A stretch of DNA of 64,000 nucleotides from Isoetes taiwanensis (GCA_021234155.1 JAJEKV010000101.1:644658-708657), one strand, 5' to 3'. Counted from the first letter of the stretch, positions 1 through 11,597 are shown. Notes: a model not told the origin generated them from the letters alone. Numbers and translations are program-made.

Positions 1-281
1 ACATCATGCCACATTGATAGTGTCCATGAGGACATATGACGGATCCCCATAGACTTGAACACAGAGACTTGATAATGCCCCTTGCTGGGCATAATTGTAA
101 ATGTTTCTGCTTCAATATTGGCATCCATAAGTAACCACTTGTATTTCTAAAACCTATAATGTAGATGCATCCATAAGTAATTACTTGTATTTCTAAAACC
201 TCTAATGTAGACAAATACTCTCTGAACAACACATATTTTCACACCTTAAAATTTCATCATGTGCTTTCCAAACAAAGCACT
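1..281. repeat. Intergenic, with a 46-bp tandem duplication
   Basis: No gene is visible. Positions 121-166 and 167-212 are two near-identical 46-bp copies that begin GCATCCATAAGTAA and carry TTGTATTTCTAAAACC. The rest is AT-rich and featureless. Confidence 0.7.
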
Positions 282-603
282 TTAACATGGAAGGGGCAAA
301 TGAAGATCCATTAGAACCCAGAATTCATTCCACTTTTGCCATACTGCCTCCTTACAAAAGACAATCTTATACGAGTCTGTTGGGCCTGACCTGCTAGATG
401 AGTTTTCAGAAGGATCTGCAATGTCATCACCACCTTTTTTCTTTGATTTTCTTGCAGTCTTCTTCTTCTCCTGTATAATTGTCTGCGACAGAGTCCGCTC
501 CAGCAGCTTGAATACCTCAGACTTTGACCCGAGTCTGGTGGGTAATGGGCAGCCATATTCCACCCACTGTTGACGGGCGTGGCGCAGTTGTTCCATGTAT
601 GGA

Positions 604-1042
604 CTGCAATAGTACAGACATTGAATCAATATCATAGAATAGAAACACGCCGGGCGCGATTTGAATAGAATTGATCAACAGAAAAATCACGCCTGGCGTG
701 AAATGAATTAAGTTACTAATGCAATTCACGCCAGGCGTGCTTTCAAATCAATTGAATTCACGCCAGACGTCCTTTCAAATCAATTGAATTCACGCCAGAC
801 GTGCTTTCAAATCAAACCAATTCACACCAGGCGTGCTTTTAAATCAAAACAATTCACGCCAGGCGTGCTTTCAAGTCAATTAGTTTGATTTGAAAGCACG
901 CCTGGCGTGAATTGTTTTGATTTGAAAGCACGCCTGGCGTGAATTAGTTAGGAATGATACCACACCACGCGTGAATTTAATTGAATTGAAAGCACGCCTG
1001 GCGTGAATATTAAAGTGCTAACATCCTAATGTAGTTAGTTAC
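604..1042 (-). other. Intron carrying a CACGCC-W-GGCGTG palindrome array
   Basis: Minus-strand donor AAAAG/gtaact at 1042 and acceptor ttgcag at 604 define a 439-bp intron. It holds about eleven copies of the 13-bp palindrome CACGCCAGGCGTG (or with T at the centre), some with one or two changes, between 645 and 1008. Up to about 882 the repeats read CACGCCAGGCGTG followed by CTTTCAAATCAA. Beyond 882 the same unit is reverse-complemented. The array is therefore both a series of small palindromes and one large inverted repeat. Confidence 0.8.
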
Positions 1043-2220
1043 CTTTTGTATAGAAATGTCTTCCCCATTTCATTCAAAGTTGCACTAATCTCAGCCAAAT
1101 CTGCAGGTGAAGTATTGGCATCCAAGAGACGACACCTCCTATACGCTTAGTGATTGTAGAACACGCTTTTGGCACATTTTAAAATGCCCGCCCGATGAGG
1201 GCCTTTGTGCCTCAAATGTAATGCCGCCTGGTCGATGATGATGAATTTAATGTTATCATTTAACATTAACTCCTCGAAGTTCGTCCACACATCAGGCTTG
1301 TTCGAGATCATATCCCAAGGTAACACATCCGCTGGCATAGGCATTTGACCTGGATTACTAATCATGCTCTGAACAATCTCCATGGCATGTGCCGGATCAT
1401 ATCTTCAACAACATAAATGGAGCTTGGTGAACGGATGAGGGACTTCACATGGATCGCAAAAGTTTCCTTAAGACCCAATGGATAATGGTCAGATTCTATT
1501 CGCCTTTTGTTCATGGCCTCTAGTCTGCGCCACCACCGGCCTTTTCATTCTAAAAAATGTAAGCCTCCATGGCTTCGACAACCCGCAGTTGAACATCCTT
1601 CCCTAGATTTAGGACCCTCCTAGAAGCTTTCAAGTCAGCTAATTCCCTAGCTTGCTGCAAATAGTGACTTGGTGTCTGGTTTATTGAGCATGCCTCTACG
1701 CATTGTAACCCCTTGGCAAATAGATATTGGCGAATCGCTACATTGGTGGGCCAGCCATACTTAAAACATGTCTCAACATTCACATCCGCCTTCATGAACG
1801 TATCCTTGTATGCGGTAGCTCTACAAGAGTAAGTCCGAAAGCATCTTTCTTCTCGCTTATGTGTAATCTCCAAGAGCAATTTGCGCTTGGTGTCGCCCTC
1901 TTCCTCACAAGAGATTAGGATCCCTTGTTTGGTCATCTTATCCGCTTCCTTTTTTCCTCGAGAAGAGAGTTAAGTCGAGCTTTCCATTTGTCTTGGCAAG
2001 GTCAACGTACCACTCGGCACCCTCGTCCATTTCCCTCTTCGTAGGGTGTGTGGTTAGTGGTTGCTATAAGAATCGGCCCTTCATCATCTAAGGTGAGATC
2101 ATATGGTACTGCATCTGGGTCGTCTACCCTTGGTTTCTTGCCAGGAATAGAACCCGAATTATTAGGGGTTTTCTTCCTCTTGGGCACCGCAAAAGAAGAT
2201 GAACATTTTTAGAGTACTTT

Positions 2221-2631
2221 TCGTGAACAAGAGATCACGCTTGGGCGCATTTAAATCTAAATTAGTACAATTCACGCTATGGTTGGTAGCTCCTATTATG
2301 AACTATGCTGTCGTGAATTTGAAACTAAATTAGTTTGCATCCACATTTTAAGCTACATACCCCTTTTATGAATCCATATTTCACACTATTTAACCTCATT
2401 GAACATTGTTATCTCCAACTGCCTAACACCGCTATATTCTATAAAAGCAGCAAAATTATGTTCTACAAAATGGACAATCGAGCATTAATCGATGGTAATA
2501 CTTAAAATTCATGCAAAGCATAATAACTCAAATTCATGCAAAGCATAATAACCAAGGCAAGGAAATAACTCAAATTCATGCAAGCATAATACTCTCTACA
2601 CAAAGGTGTATTCAGCGGACAAATTAAATAC
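2221..2631 (-). other. Presumed intron with degenerate palindromes and a 24-bp tandem repeat
   Basis: This lies between the RGG-rich first exon and the NLS-rich second piece. It contains three copies of a unit AATTCATGCAAAGCATAAT (2506, 2530, 2573) and faint copies of the cacgcc palindrome near 2235-2320. The 3' splice site reads ttgcggtg instead of ttgcag, suggesting a mutated acceptor. Confidence 0.4.
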
Positions 2632-2765
2632 CTTTGAATAGGAGGGGTCTGATCAACGCCCTCTAAAACTTGAGAAGTGCCGGGTTTTGAGATTCCTCTT
2701 CCACCGCTTCCTCGGCCCCGTCCGCCTCGACCGCCTCTCGTTTTAGAAGACATCTCCGGAGTCAC

Positions 2766-4090
2766 CTAGTAAATGTAAGTCGCTGATATGCGCCGAAGCC
2801 GCCAAGAAATAGCCGCCGAAATGCTCGAGAAATAGCCGGGCAAGAAATAGCTTTTTCTACTTGCATAAGAGAAATTTGAATTTCAAGAAAACACAATATG
2901 CAGTTTTGAAATATTCTTGACATATAAAAATAATAATGACGAAGATTCACTTTCAAATAAAAAAAAAGAACCCGTCCGCCGACTTCTTTCATTGAGTTTT
3001 TAAAAAGCAATCTATCGTGTTCTTGCATTGATTACATTTATCCCGCCTAAATGTAATAACCTAAGCTTTCTTCTAACTCGAATTTTTCCTGACCGCCTGA
3101 GTTTCCATAGCGCCTGTGATTTCGAGAACTCGAATCAGCTTCTCAAGAATGGCTACAGAATTCTGGTACTCATCTCATTCCTATAGCTTGAACATCTTCT
3201 TTTTTATTTTGGGATTGCTTTGGGTTCCGTGCCAAGGAACGCCAGATCTTCGCCGCGATGCGGCGCTCCTTCCCGCTATGCTTTTGCGGGATTGTAGTTG
3301 GGCATTTTTTACGAATCCAGCGCCAAAGATTCAATGAAAATCTTGGACCAAGAATTTTTTTTTTATGGGTTGTTGCTCTGTACGAAATTTTCCGACCCAT
3401 TTTGGATTCTACTCGGTCTCATTTTGGCGCTTGGTGATTACGATTTTGGCACCTTCTTGGAACATGACTAGAGCATATCATATTATTGATAGGCTCACTT
3501 GGTCGGATTTTCTCGTAAAAGTGATGAAGAAATGTTTATTTTAGGATTCAAAGCGTTTGGAGTTGCTCCTGGAGCCGATCTTCCAGGGTAAGATTCGTCA
3601 CATGGTTTTGCTCCTGGAGCTGATCTTCCAGGGTAAGATTCGTCACATGGTTTTATTTTGTGTTGAGTTTTAACTGCTTTGCACCTTTCTAATCGAATGA
3701 TTCGTAAAACCCCGAGTTTGAATTGGAGTTCCTCTTTTAAACTTTGATATTGGAAGGTATGATTCTTTAGAGTTCCTTCCAGGTAAGATTCGTCCACGTT
3801 GTTTTATTTTGTCATGAGTTTTAACTCTTTGCGGCTTTCAACGAACAGATATAGAAGACCCTAAGTTCCATTGGAGTTCCTCTTTCGCTTCTGGAAGGTG
3901 CGATTCTTTATTACGTTGCCTTTAAATCTTGAGTTCTATTTAAATTTTCAGTTTGTTTAAGCAAATCCGACTTTGACATGCAGGGCACTATCAATGCAAC
4001 ATATATGGGGCTTATCTGCATTGTTCACGATAGGTCGGTTTTCTATCTTCTCTCCTATATTCTGTACAGGTTGCTTTTTTGTTTTCTCTC
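2766..4090. repeat. Intergenic with nested tandem repeats
   Basis: No convincing gene. Two 46-bp copies start GCTCCTGGAGC at 3564 and 3610. Two diverged copies of a larger unit of about 151 bp start GTTTTATTTTG at 3650 and 3801. Short reading frames across these repeats are artefacts of the duplication. Confidence 0.6.
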
Positions 4091-4860
4091 CTATATTCTG
4101 TAATATTGCAATTTGTGTGCCCATATATTAAATTCATAGGATATGATATAAATATTAACAAAGATTATCATTAAGTTACATTCATGGACTATACTCTCAC
4201 CGGGTCCTCTACACCATGAATCATCTTTAATTCTCAGATAATGTGCCATTGGGGCATTTCTGCATCCAAGACGCCACATACGTTGAAACCAAGCCAATTT
4301 AAAATGCACCTTGATCTTTTGGCCCAATACAATATCTCCATCAACCTGCTATATCCGTTATCAATTCGCTTACGGTTCTCTGCTCACAAATTATAGTGAC
4401 TTCACCGATTTCAAGTATCTCTTCACCGCATGTTTTGTCAAAGAATTCTTCCTTGGCAATCCATAGTTCTTCACATATCTCATCAAAGCGTAAGCTGCCA
4501 ATAGCATCCCGCACATCGCACGGTTAATTAATTCATGAAGGCTCCCTTTATGTTATTTGGAACAATCTTTTGACAAGCTTTTTTCAAAACTAAACTCATA
4601 TATCTTTCATGTATAGCCCCCTTTCTCAAAATCACTGCTCAGGTTTCTTCATTTTGAGGCCATATACTCCGGTATACCTACATGCAAACTATAACTGCTT
4701 TTGTGTGCTAAAGTTTCTACACATGCCCCAAAAATCGCAATCTTCGCTTGACAATTTTGTTCACCTTTGCTCCTCAACAAAACATTCTGAGGCTTCAGAT
4801 CACAGTGGACCGCATTCTTCTTATGCAAGAATCGCATTCCCTTGGCTATTTGAAGTATTA
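4090..4860 (-). pseudogene. Protein kinase relic
   Basis: The segment 4837-4649 encodes a eukaryotic kinase catalytic loop ([11 protein letters not shown], with the catalytic Asp and Lys) followed by KIAIFG where the metal-binding DFG should be, and GIPEYMAS where the APE region should be. The Asp of DFG has become Ile, so the product could not bind Mg-ATP normally. Downstream on the same strand (about 4620-4090) three short open stretches in different frames follow (for example RFDEICEELW and GQKIKVHFKLAWFQRMW); I do not recognise these. Stops and frameshifts separate all pieces and there is no N-lobe. It is a dead fragment of a plant kinase, subfamily unknown. Confidence 0.6.
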
Positions 4861-4879
4861 TTAGGAAGTATTTTTATTT

Positions 4880-6927
4880 GAAGTATTATTAGTATAGGAC
4901 GCCTTGAATATGAGTAAAGGTAGAGGCAAGGAGTTAGATGACACTCTAAATAATGACGAGCAAAACGTAGTTTCCCACCCAGATTCTTATTCACACAAAT
5001 ACGAGCAGATTCTTACTGTTGAAGTTGATTGTTGATTTGCAATTGAAGCTTAATGCAACAAAGTGCATTAGACATGTGTTTGCTATGGTGTTATTTTTCT
5101 TGAGGCCACCTATTATCTTTGCTTCTTATACAAGACTATTAGAAGTATCTTTATGGCCTTTGTTCTGGCAAGATCATACTTCGTCAAACAAGGTACAAAT
5201 GTCTGCTGTTGGAGTTTCAGATATATGACAGAGATTAAAGTGCTCCTTCAGTTCCTTAGTTGCACATGCATAGGATAAATTAAAGATGGCAACTCTGCAT
5301 TAAGAGATTTAATGTAGCATGTTCTCTTTCTATCCCAAAGCTCTTTTCGTAGATAAATAGTTGTTTTTGTATAATCTGTATTTTCCTGGAACTATATCAT
5401 CTGGATGAGGCAAGCTGAGTTCCTGTTGGCATTGGTTCAAAAGGCAAAATAGGATATTTTTTAAGGTTCAATATGTTTGGATACACAGTGGTAATGTGAA
5501 TTTGTTCAAACTGTTAGACATGTAGACATGGTTGAAAAAAGCATATCTTTGCTACTACCCATACATGATTGTATTTCTGTGCATCTACTGTTGCATTCTT
5601 TTAATTTCATCTGTTTAAAAGTTGCCTTAAGTAGTATGTTGCATTCATTAAACTTCATCTGTTTAAAATTTGCTTAAGCAAAGAGTATGCCATTATCTCT
5701 TTGTTCATTTTGCAAAAAGAGGTAATGCTTTACAAGAGGTCTTCTCGGTATTTTAAAACCCATGCTAAATAACCACATCATGTTGCGGCTTTGGCTACCA
5801 TGTCATTTACTAAGACACGCTTGGTCCGCTTTTATTAGAACGCTTTAAGGCAATTTGATAACAAGGATGCCCACCATGGTCGACCAAGAAGAATTAAATT
5901 TGAAGTGTCCATAAGGCAAACTTGACCACTTCATTTGTCACTCTGTCATTTTTTTCCCAAAATATTTTTTTTTTAATCTTTTCTTCTTTTTGGTGCAGAG
6001 GAAAGCATGGCTTATATCAGAATATAGTCAACAGTTCAAGTTATGTAGCCAAGAGGCAAATCTTGATAGATTATGTAGACCTGCTAAGCATTGAAGTCCT
6101 ATTTGTTAAGTATTTTATTTACGTTTTGCAAGTTAAGGAAAATGGAAGATTTATTGTGAAAAAGGTTAATGGGATATTCTACTTTGGAGATTCCTCATTG
6201 ACTGTGGTTTATATTACTCATCTATCCTACTCCAATGTGAGTTATTTTATTCTCTTCTACGTGAATCTCCTTTTAATATTATGTCTTTGAATGCCAGAAT
6301 ATGATGAAGTGGACTATGTGTTGAATTATAATTGGATGAGTACTGAGATGCTGGGGCACACTGTTTCATGTCAACGTTGAGATTGTTGTAGCATGTAATA
6401 AGTAAGGCATTGGCATTTTTATTAATATAGTTTTGCTTACACATAGATATTCATCTGGAGGATGTCTCCAGCTTGCAGTTTCATTTTTGGCAAACTAAGA
6501 AGATGTATATGCCATAGATTGGACCAGAAAAATAGAAAAAATAGAGGTGTGCAAATGTTATGACGAACTTGATGAACTTGATTTACATCTGGTGTGTTCA
6601 TTTTTTATGTTTTATGTATCCAGTACTATGTCTCCCATGAAGATTTCAGACACCCTTTGGGATTTGTGATCAAGTCAATAGATGTTAATTTGGGAAGTTT
6701 GGGCGCCCTTCTATTCGATTTGTGATCAAGTCATTCAGATGTTAATTCGAGAAGTTTGAGTATCAAATTTGAATAGGTCTTCCTGCCAGTTATGCAATGA
6801 CATAAGTATTCTATCAAGAAGAGCTCTCAAAACAATCATGTTATTAGAGTATGCCACAGTTCTTAGGCGTTGGAGCAGCTTGGATAGGTAGCCTATTAGA
6901 CAACTCCATATTCAAAACCTAGCATCC
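4880..6927. other. Long intergenic stretch without a supported gene
   Basis: AT-rich sequence. It holds a diverged 50-bp tandem pair (about 5590-5637 and 5638-5685, both with TTCATCTGTTTAAAA) and a 56-bp tandem pair (6661-6716 and 6717-6770, both starting GATTTGTGATCAAGTCA). An open frame at 5922-6290 is hydrophobic and low in complexity; nothing supports it as a gene. Confidence 0.5.
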
Positions 6928-7302
6928 TTACCCTGGTTTCGGGGATCCCGGAGGGGTGATACCGGAGGACGGGATCCCCAAGAGGTGTGATCCCGGAGGA
7001 CGGGATCCCCAGCTATCAAGAAAAAATCTTGGCCCTTATAGGATTTTTGGGGCAAATTTGTTAATGGGATTTTTCTCCCTCGATCCCACCGAATCGCATG
7101 GGATCAGTTAAGAGCTGGCCTGAATCGGGAGGGGAAGGGGATCGTAGATGCGAGGAGGAAGCAGGTGGCCTTGCCACCAAGACCGGGCCTCGCCCAATCC
7201 GCAAAACAAAGAAAAATCGCAAGCAGATTAACCTGTGGGATCCCGGAGGAGGGGATCCCATTTGGGGATCCCGGAGGGCAGGATCAACCCAAACCAGGGT
7301 AA
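6928..7302. mobile_element. Small element with terminal inverted repeats and GGGATCCC palindromes
   Basis: The two ends are inverted copies: TTACCCTGGTTT at 6928-6939 and AAACCAGGGTAA at 7291-7302. Just inside each end lie clusters of GGGGATCCCGGAGG-like units (6941-7012 and 7235-7285). The centre (7080-7235) has higher GC. No clear target-site duplication is seen; the TTA and TAA at the outer edges are inverted relative to each other. Size (375 bp), inverted ends and lack of a gene fit a non-autonomous DNA transposon (MITE). Superfamily not assignable. Confidence 0.65.
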
Positions 7303-9060
7303 GTCTATCCTGAACCGTGCCTGTGTAATGCTAACGTCTAAATATTTTTGCCCACAATGCAGGTGCTGTTGACCTCACTTAGGGGGTTGTGCATGTGTTT
7401 CCTGGATGCAAACATCCCAATATTTCGCCTTTGCACGCACCGCTGACCTTAATGCAAGGAATAAATTGTGATTGCATCCTTAAAACTCCATATTTTGGCT
7501 ATTATAAGCGCATGCATTGTATCCATATTGGATGCTATTTTCTCATTAGAGTTTGAAATAAAATTCATGGAAATCGCTTTTTATATATTTTGTCTGCTTG
7601 AGAAGGAACTTGTGCAAAGCCTTTTTAACTGCAAAGGAAATAGTGTATGGCATAAGCTTTCTATTTGATAATGATATTTAAATTTCGCTGGCTATTTGTT
7701 TATTTGGCGTGTAGACTACTTCAAGCGCTTCTTTAGAACCGTTAGATAATACTAACTTAATTTCCCATGAAAAGTCCCGGTGTAAAAGTTGTGTGGGGAT
7801 ATTGGGTCTATTTCATGTTGCACAAACCTTTGTAGAATACCTACATTTCTTGAAACATGAAAGAGTTTCATTATGCATCCAATATAATAATCCTATAAGG
7901 GGAGATCACCCCAAACATCCATGTACATTGTTTCAACAACCCAACATTGTATAGGAACAACTCGACATCCATCCATGAGTATTGAGGCCCTCTCCAAAAT
8001 CCAACAACTACCAAATATGAATGAACCACCAAATAACTATCAATACATAGCAAACACATCATGAAGTTTCACATGCTTGGTATTCATGAAGATTGACATG
8101 TTTGATCTTGGAGGCAACGGATGCATATCTCAAATCCAAATGCATATCCTTTGACATTGTGTGAAGCTATGATGTATTGTACATGTTGTGTAGCACATGT
8201 TTTATTGCACGTGTGCATCGAATTTGGATAAGTAGAAATACATAGTAGCACAATATTGAGTGCTTGAAATTGATTATAAAAATATACCAATTTCTACAAA
8301 TTGCATTTTAGGAGGGTAAAGGTATTTTGTAAAATAACACATCATCTATTTTCTTTTATTTTCCATGAGTATATCCATTTCGTATCCTCTTCAGTTACCA
8401 TTATGCAACTATTTTGCACTCCCATTTCGATTACAAAAGGCAAGTTTCCATTTATTGCACATTTAGGATTTAGAGCTTACGAGTAAGTTTACAGGTTTAG
8501 GGTTCAAGGATTTATCATATTATGATACATGAATTTGAAAAACTTGAAGGATAGCAAGCCTCATAGATGGAGCATGCAATGATATCAACCATACAATCAC
8601 ACACCTAGATTTAGGGTTAAGGCTTTGGGGTTTAAGATTTGTGTTTAGGTAGAATATTCTTACTATATATCAAGTATATTTTACAACTCTTAAAGGAGAC
8701 AATATCAAAAGGTTGATTTGCCAAGTTCTATTTTGTTTTAGAGAAACACATATTTATAACCATGGATTGTACAAAATTAAACAGACTGATGCATCATTCT
8801 ATTAAGGTAGACAATAATGGAATGGCAGCAATCTTATTTTGCAATATCTGATAGCCTGATTGCAATCATGCTTGACTATGCATCTACTCATTCTATTCCA
8901 CCCTATGCTATGCTTTTATTATTCCTATTTGGCGCGTCTATGGCTAATGTTCGACACACCTAAACCCTAAACCCTAAGTTATTACCACATATGGGGAGGA
9001 TTGCATCTAAAACTTTTTCTTCCACCTACAAACTCCATGATGTCTACTATTCTACATGTC
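7303..9060. other. Intergenic stretch without a supported gene
   Basis: AT-rich, no coding signal. A short telomere-like run (CTAAACCCTAAACCCTAAG) is at about 8961-8979. Sequence near 8658 (TCTTACTATATATCAAG) resembles a plant Helitron 5' end but is not supported by a matching insertion site. Confidence 0.5.
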
Positions 9061-9065
9061 CATGG

Positions 9066-9099
9066 TAATGCCCGGCATCGCCGGGCACACGTTTCTATT
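9066..9099 (+). mobile_element. Helitron-like 3' terminal hairpin, plus orientation
   Basis: The perfect palindrome GCCCGGCATCGCCGGGC (9070-9086) is followed by ACACGTTTCTATT. It is the same hairpin plus spacer as the better end at 17169, with CTAT in place of CTAG. Helitron 3' ends consist of a GC-rich hairpin about 10 nt before a CTRR terminus. This copy points rightward, so its body would lie to the left. Confidence 0.5.
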
Positions 9100-9108
9100 A
9101 ATTTCTAA

Positions 9109-9135
9109 CTAGTAATGGTACCCAGCGTTGCTGGG
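9109..9135 (-). mobile_element. Helitron-like 3' end, minus orientation
   Basis: Read on the minus strand, the hairpin CCCAGCAACGCTGGG is followed by TACCATTA and then CTAGT, the canonical plant Helitron 3' terminus with the host T after CTAG. It lies head to head with the plus-oriented end at 9070-9099. Confidence 0.6.
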
Positions 9136-9310
9136 ATTTGAGAATGAACGGATCCATGTGCCTGTACGTGAACAATGGAGGATTATATTTTGGTGGACAA
9201 TGAGTTACGACAAACAAACATGGATCCAATTATTTATTACATATAAAAGGTGCACAACGCTGGGCACTGTTTTTAGTTACCTAGAATTTTGTCCATTGAG
9301 CGCGTTCATT

Positions 9311-9525
9311 AAGCGTGTAGGTGTGTCCATTGAGCAGGGATTTTGGTAAAGTTATTATATAAATGTACATTAGTATTTGTTATGTTCCTACTATAACATG
9401 CGTATCTTAATGCTTTCATAAGTGTGTAGGTGTGTCCATTAAGTAGGGCTTTTAGTAGTATTATTATATGAATGCACATTAGTACTTGTTATGTTTTATT
9501 ATAACATACGTATCTTAATGCAAAT
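9311..9525. repeat. Tandem duplication, 109-bp unit
   Basis: Copies at 9311-9419 and 9420-9525 share TGTAGGTGTGTCCATT, TTATTATAT, TTGTTATGTT and CGTATCTTAATGC with modest divergence. No coding content. Confidence 0.75.
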
Positions 9526-9539
9526 TGAACATGCATAGG

Positions 9540-10230
9540 CAATAATGTTTTTCTGAATAAGTCTCGGATAGTCCTATTTTAAAAAAACATGACCAATCAT
9601 TGATACCAAAAAAGTGACATTTAAATAGATACATGTTCATCAATTGACTGCTGCCAAAGAAGATAATTTAGAAGCACATTTTGCAAAGTGTAAAGAATAT
9701 GATATTCGTGTACCACGCCCTCTATTTCCATTAGTTCAGAGCACTTCAATGCTTCTGACCAGAGCACATCAATGCACATCAATGCTTCTGATCTGAGCAC
9801 TTCAATGCAACTTCAATGCTTCTGAGCATGATTCAGGTTAATAATATTCTAAAATTGTTGCAGCCCAAAAGATAACATTGTAAACTGGTTTCTATCAAAT
9901 ATTTCTTTTCTCCCTCCTACTGAGCCACATTTGACATATACATACAAATTAATAAGATTTCGAACATAAAGATCCTCCATGAAGAATAAGAATGTGTTTT
10001 TGTTCTACATTTCAATAGTGGCTACAAATACAAATTTTAAACTGAATAGCTAAGATATTATTAGCATGGATTCTCTTTGCAGCATAGCCATTTTGCTCGA
10101 ACACTATTTGTAGCTGTCTAGTATGTCCGAAATCATGCCTCAAAATTCCATGTCCTTTGAAAGAGGATTGAAATGTCAAGAACCAGTTCAGTTAATTTAT
10201 TGCGTATCATGCAATGCATGTTTGCATTTT
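9540..10230. other. Intergenic; small tandem repeat
   Basis: No gene seen. Between 9735 and 9830 the short unit GAGCACTTCAATGCTTCTGA is repeated several times with variation. Confidence 0.5.
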
Positions 10231-10470
10231 CTAGTCCAAGTCAAATGCATGTCGGGCAACATGTTTGCCCCATTCCACATTCGAGACAATTTTGCATGAA
10301 CCAAGCAAAGTTCTCCAAGACGTACCATCTGATACAATTGCCAAATTGTTAATCAGAGAATTTGCTTCACGAAACCATCCTATCCTGTCAAGAAGGCCAA
10401 TCATGCAGCATAATGCTTCATAGAAGGTGCATTGCAATTGTAATTTGCAATGAAGGCAAACCAATGACAA
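10231..10470 (-). pseudogene. PPR protein relic, C-terminal E-motif region
   Basis: The translation carries the hallmarks of the last PPR and E motif of plant PLS-class pentatricopeptide-repeat proteins: a CMIGLLDRIGWFREA stretch, then SDGTSWRTLLGSCKI, then NVEWGKHVARHAF. Intact family members act in organelle RNA editing or processing. The fragment is cut off upstream by unrelated repeat sequence and downstream by non-coding DNA, so no DYW domain or start is present. Other pieces of what may be the same gene lie at 11179-11545 and 11598-11985 on the same strand. Confidence 0.75.
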
Positions 10471-10659
10471 TCAAAATCCACTAAACCACTATGGCTAAGG
10501 CAAACAAATTACTACTAAAAGGGATTCTAGAATGGGACTCGCATGAAACCAACAAACCGCCCGAATACCAAAGGACTTCCTTACAAACTAGGATCGAGGA
10601 CGAAGGTCACAGGACGAAGGCTAAAGGCCGGAAAAGGACAGCAAGAAAGAAACGCCAAA

Positions 10660-10705
10660 TTGGCCAACCCAAGCAGGGAGAAGCCCCTCCCCTGCTTGGG
10701 AAACA
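10660..10705. repeat. GC-rich hairpin
   Basis: CCCAAGCAGGG and CCCTGCTTGGG form an inverted repeat with an 11-nt spacer (about 10668-10700). It lies just before the first copy of a 34-bp direct repeat. Confidence 0.6.
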
Positions 10706-10706
10706 A

Positions 10707-11211
10707 TTCAAAGAGAATAAGGTACTGCTGAGAGAGAAGACTTAGACTTGCTTCTCATTCATCTCAGCAGATTTTCTACAATGGAGGATAGTGGGTAGCC
10801 GCACACATGCGAACTACCCAAAAAATAAAGGGAAAATCCAATTATATCATTTGGACCCCAACAAAATACAATGCTAATAGAGATTGGGCTAGTGTACCCG
10901 CCGAAAGCTTATCACCGGATTAAAAACCCCACCCTTTCGGGTTTTCGAGGAAAACCCTAGTGATAAGCCTTCTTCGGCAAGGGGGCTTGGACAAACGCAA
11001 GGCATAAAAATCGCTCCCAAAACCCACGAATGGAAAAGCCGAAACAGATGCTGCTCGCTAACCTGTACCTGCACATCACCAACAAAACAACAAGACAAAA
11101 CAAACCTCCCAAAGTGGAGGGGCTGATTACGCCGCGCCACGCGCGATAAAAATACAAAACAAAGAGGGGAGGGTGGGTTCAAAGAGAATAAGGTACTGCT
11201 GAGAGAGAAGA
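10707..11211. repeat. 34-bp direct repeats flanking a 437-bp segment
   Basis: An identical 34-bp sequence beginning TTCAAAGAGAATAAGGTACT occurs at 10707-10740 and 11178-11211. The segment between has no recognised gene; reading frames there are low in similarity to anything. The direct repeats separate two PPR fragments on the minus strand and may mark the insertion or duplication that broke that gene. Confidence 0.6.
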
Positions 11212-11239
11212 GGAAGCGCCGATGAGATGTTGATGCAGA

Positions 11240-11545
11240 ATGGCGCCTAAAATAGCGAACTCCCAACCAGAATGGGCATGCGCCGCCCGCATGCATGCAA
11301 AACGAGCATGCTCGTCCCATTCTAGAATGGCGATCCGATGTCTCGGATCGATGGGAATAAAACCTTTCGTTTGCATTTCCATAAGCAATTGGAGTGCATC
11401 TTTCCTCTGGCAGTGTTGTGCATGTGCTGCACTCATGGCTCCAAGACACCACATTTTACTGCAGCATCACATCTTGACAATGAAGAGCCGGCAGGCTTTC
11501 TTAATGCAGCCATTCTCCATATAAACCATCATGGCATTCCATGAG
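11240..11545 (-). pseudogene. PPR protein relic, internal repeats
   Basis: Minus-strand translation shows PPR-type sequence in two frames: SYSWNAMMVYMENGCIKKAC followed by RLF, and then, after a stop, AMSAAHAQHCQRKDALQLLM and EMQTKGFIP. These match the usual PPR pattern of an interacting helix, GxA/KDAL, and an EM-x-GxxP turn. Stops interrupt it. It is a fragment of a plant PLS-class PPR gene. Confidence 0.7.
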
Positions 11546-11597
11546 TAAGAGACATGTACCTGAAAGATGTTTCATTGTGACATAAGTAGCAGCCAGG

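Larger units (their letters stand above)
282..2765 (-). pseudogene. Decayed multi-exon gene of unknown family, possibly transposon-encoded
   Basis: I do not recognise the family. A first exon (about 2765-2632) encodes an RGG-rich N-terminus (motif GGRGGRGRGSGGRG) and ends at a good donor (CAAAG/gtattt). The next coding piece (about 2215-2000) has nuclear-localisation-like stretches (PKRKK, KKPR) and an acidic tail. Long open stretches follow at 1936-1550 and 1383-1043. The last exon, 603-282, is lysine-rich (EKKKTARKSKKKGG) and ends in a stop. The splice across the intron at 604-1042 keeps the frame, joining TFLYK to SPYMEQ. In-frame stops near 1147 and 1407, and frame changes around 2040, make it non-functional as it stands. 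The RGG and NLS-rich N-terminus suggests a nucleic-acid-binding protein. Fungal or animal origin is unlikely given its surroundings. The presence of the palindrome array in the intron suggests a transposon gene, but that is inference. Confidence 0.5.

Noticed and set aside
640..1010. CRISPR array
   Set aside because: Unit spacing is irregular, orientation flips in the middle, spacers are not unique and the setting is a plant nuclear genome.
5922..6290. Hydrophobic 122-codon frame as a membrane protein
   Set aside because: AT-rich low-complexity sequence gives such frames by chance; no conserved motif or flanking gene structure.
6928..7302. PIF/Harbinger assignment from the TTA and TAA at the two edges
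   Set aside because: The trinucleotides are inverted with respect to each other, so they belong to the inverted repeat and are not a direct target-site duplication.
8659..9099. Complete short Helitron from TCTTACTATATATCAAG to the 9099 end
   Set aside because: The base before the proposed TC is T, not A, and the 3' terminus reads CTAT; not enough to call a full element.
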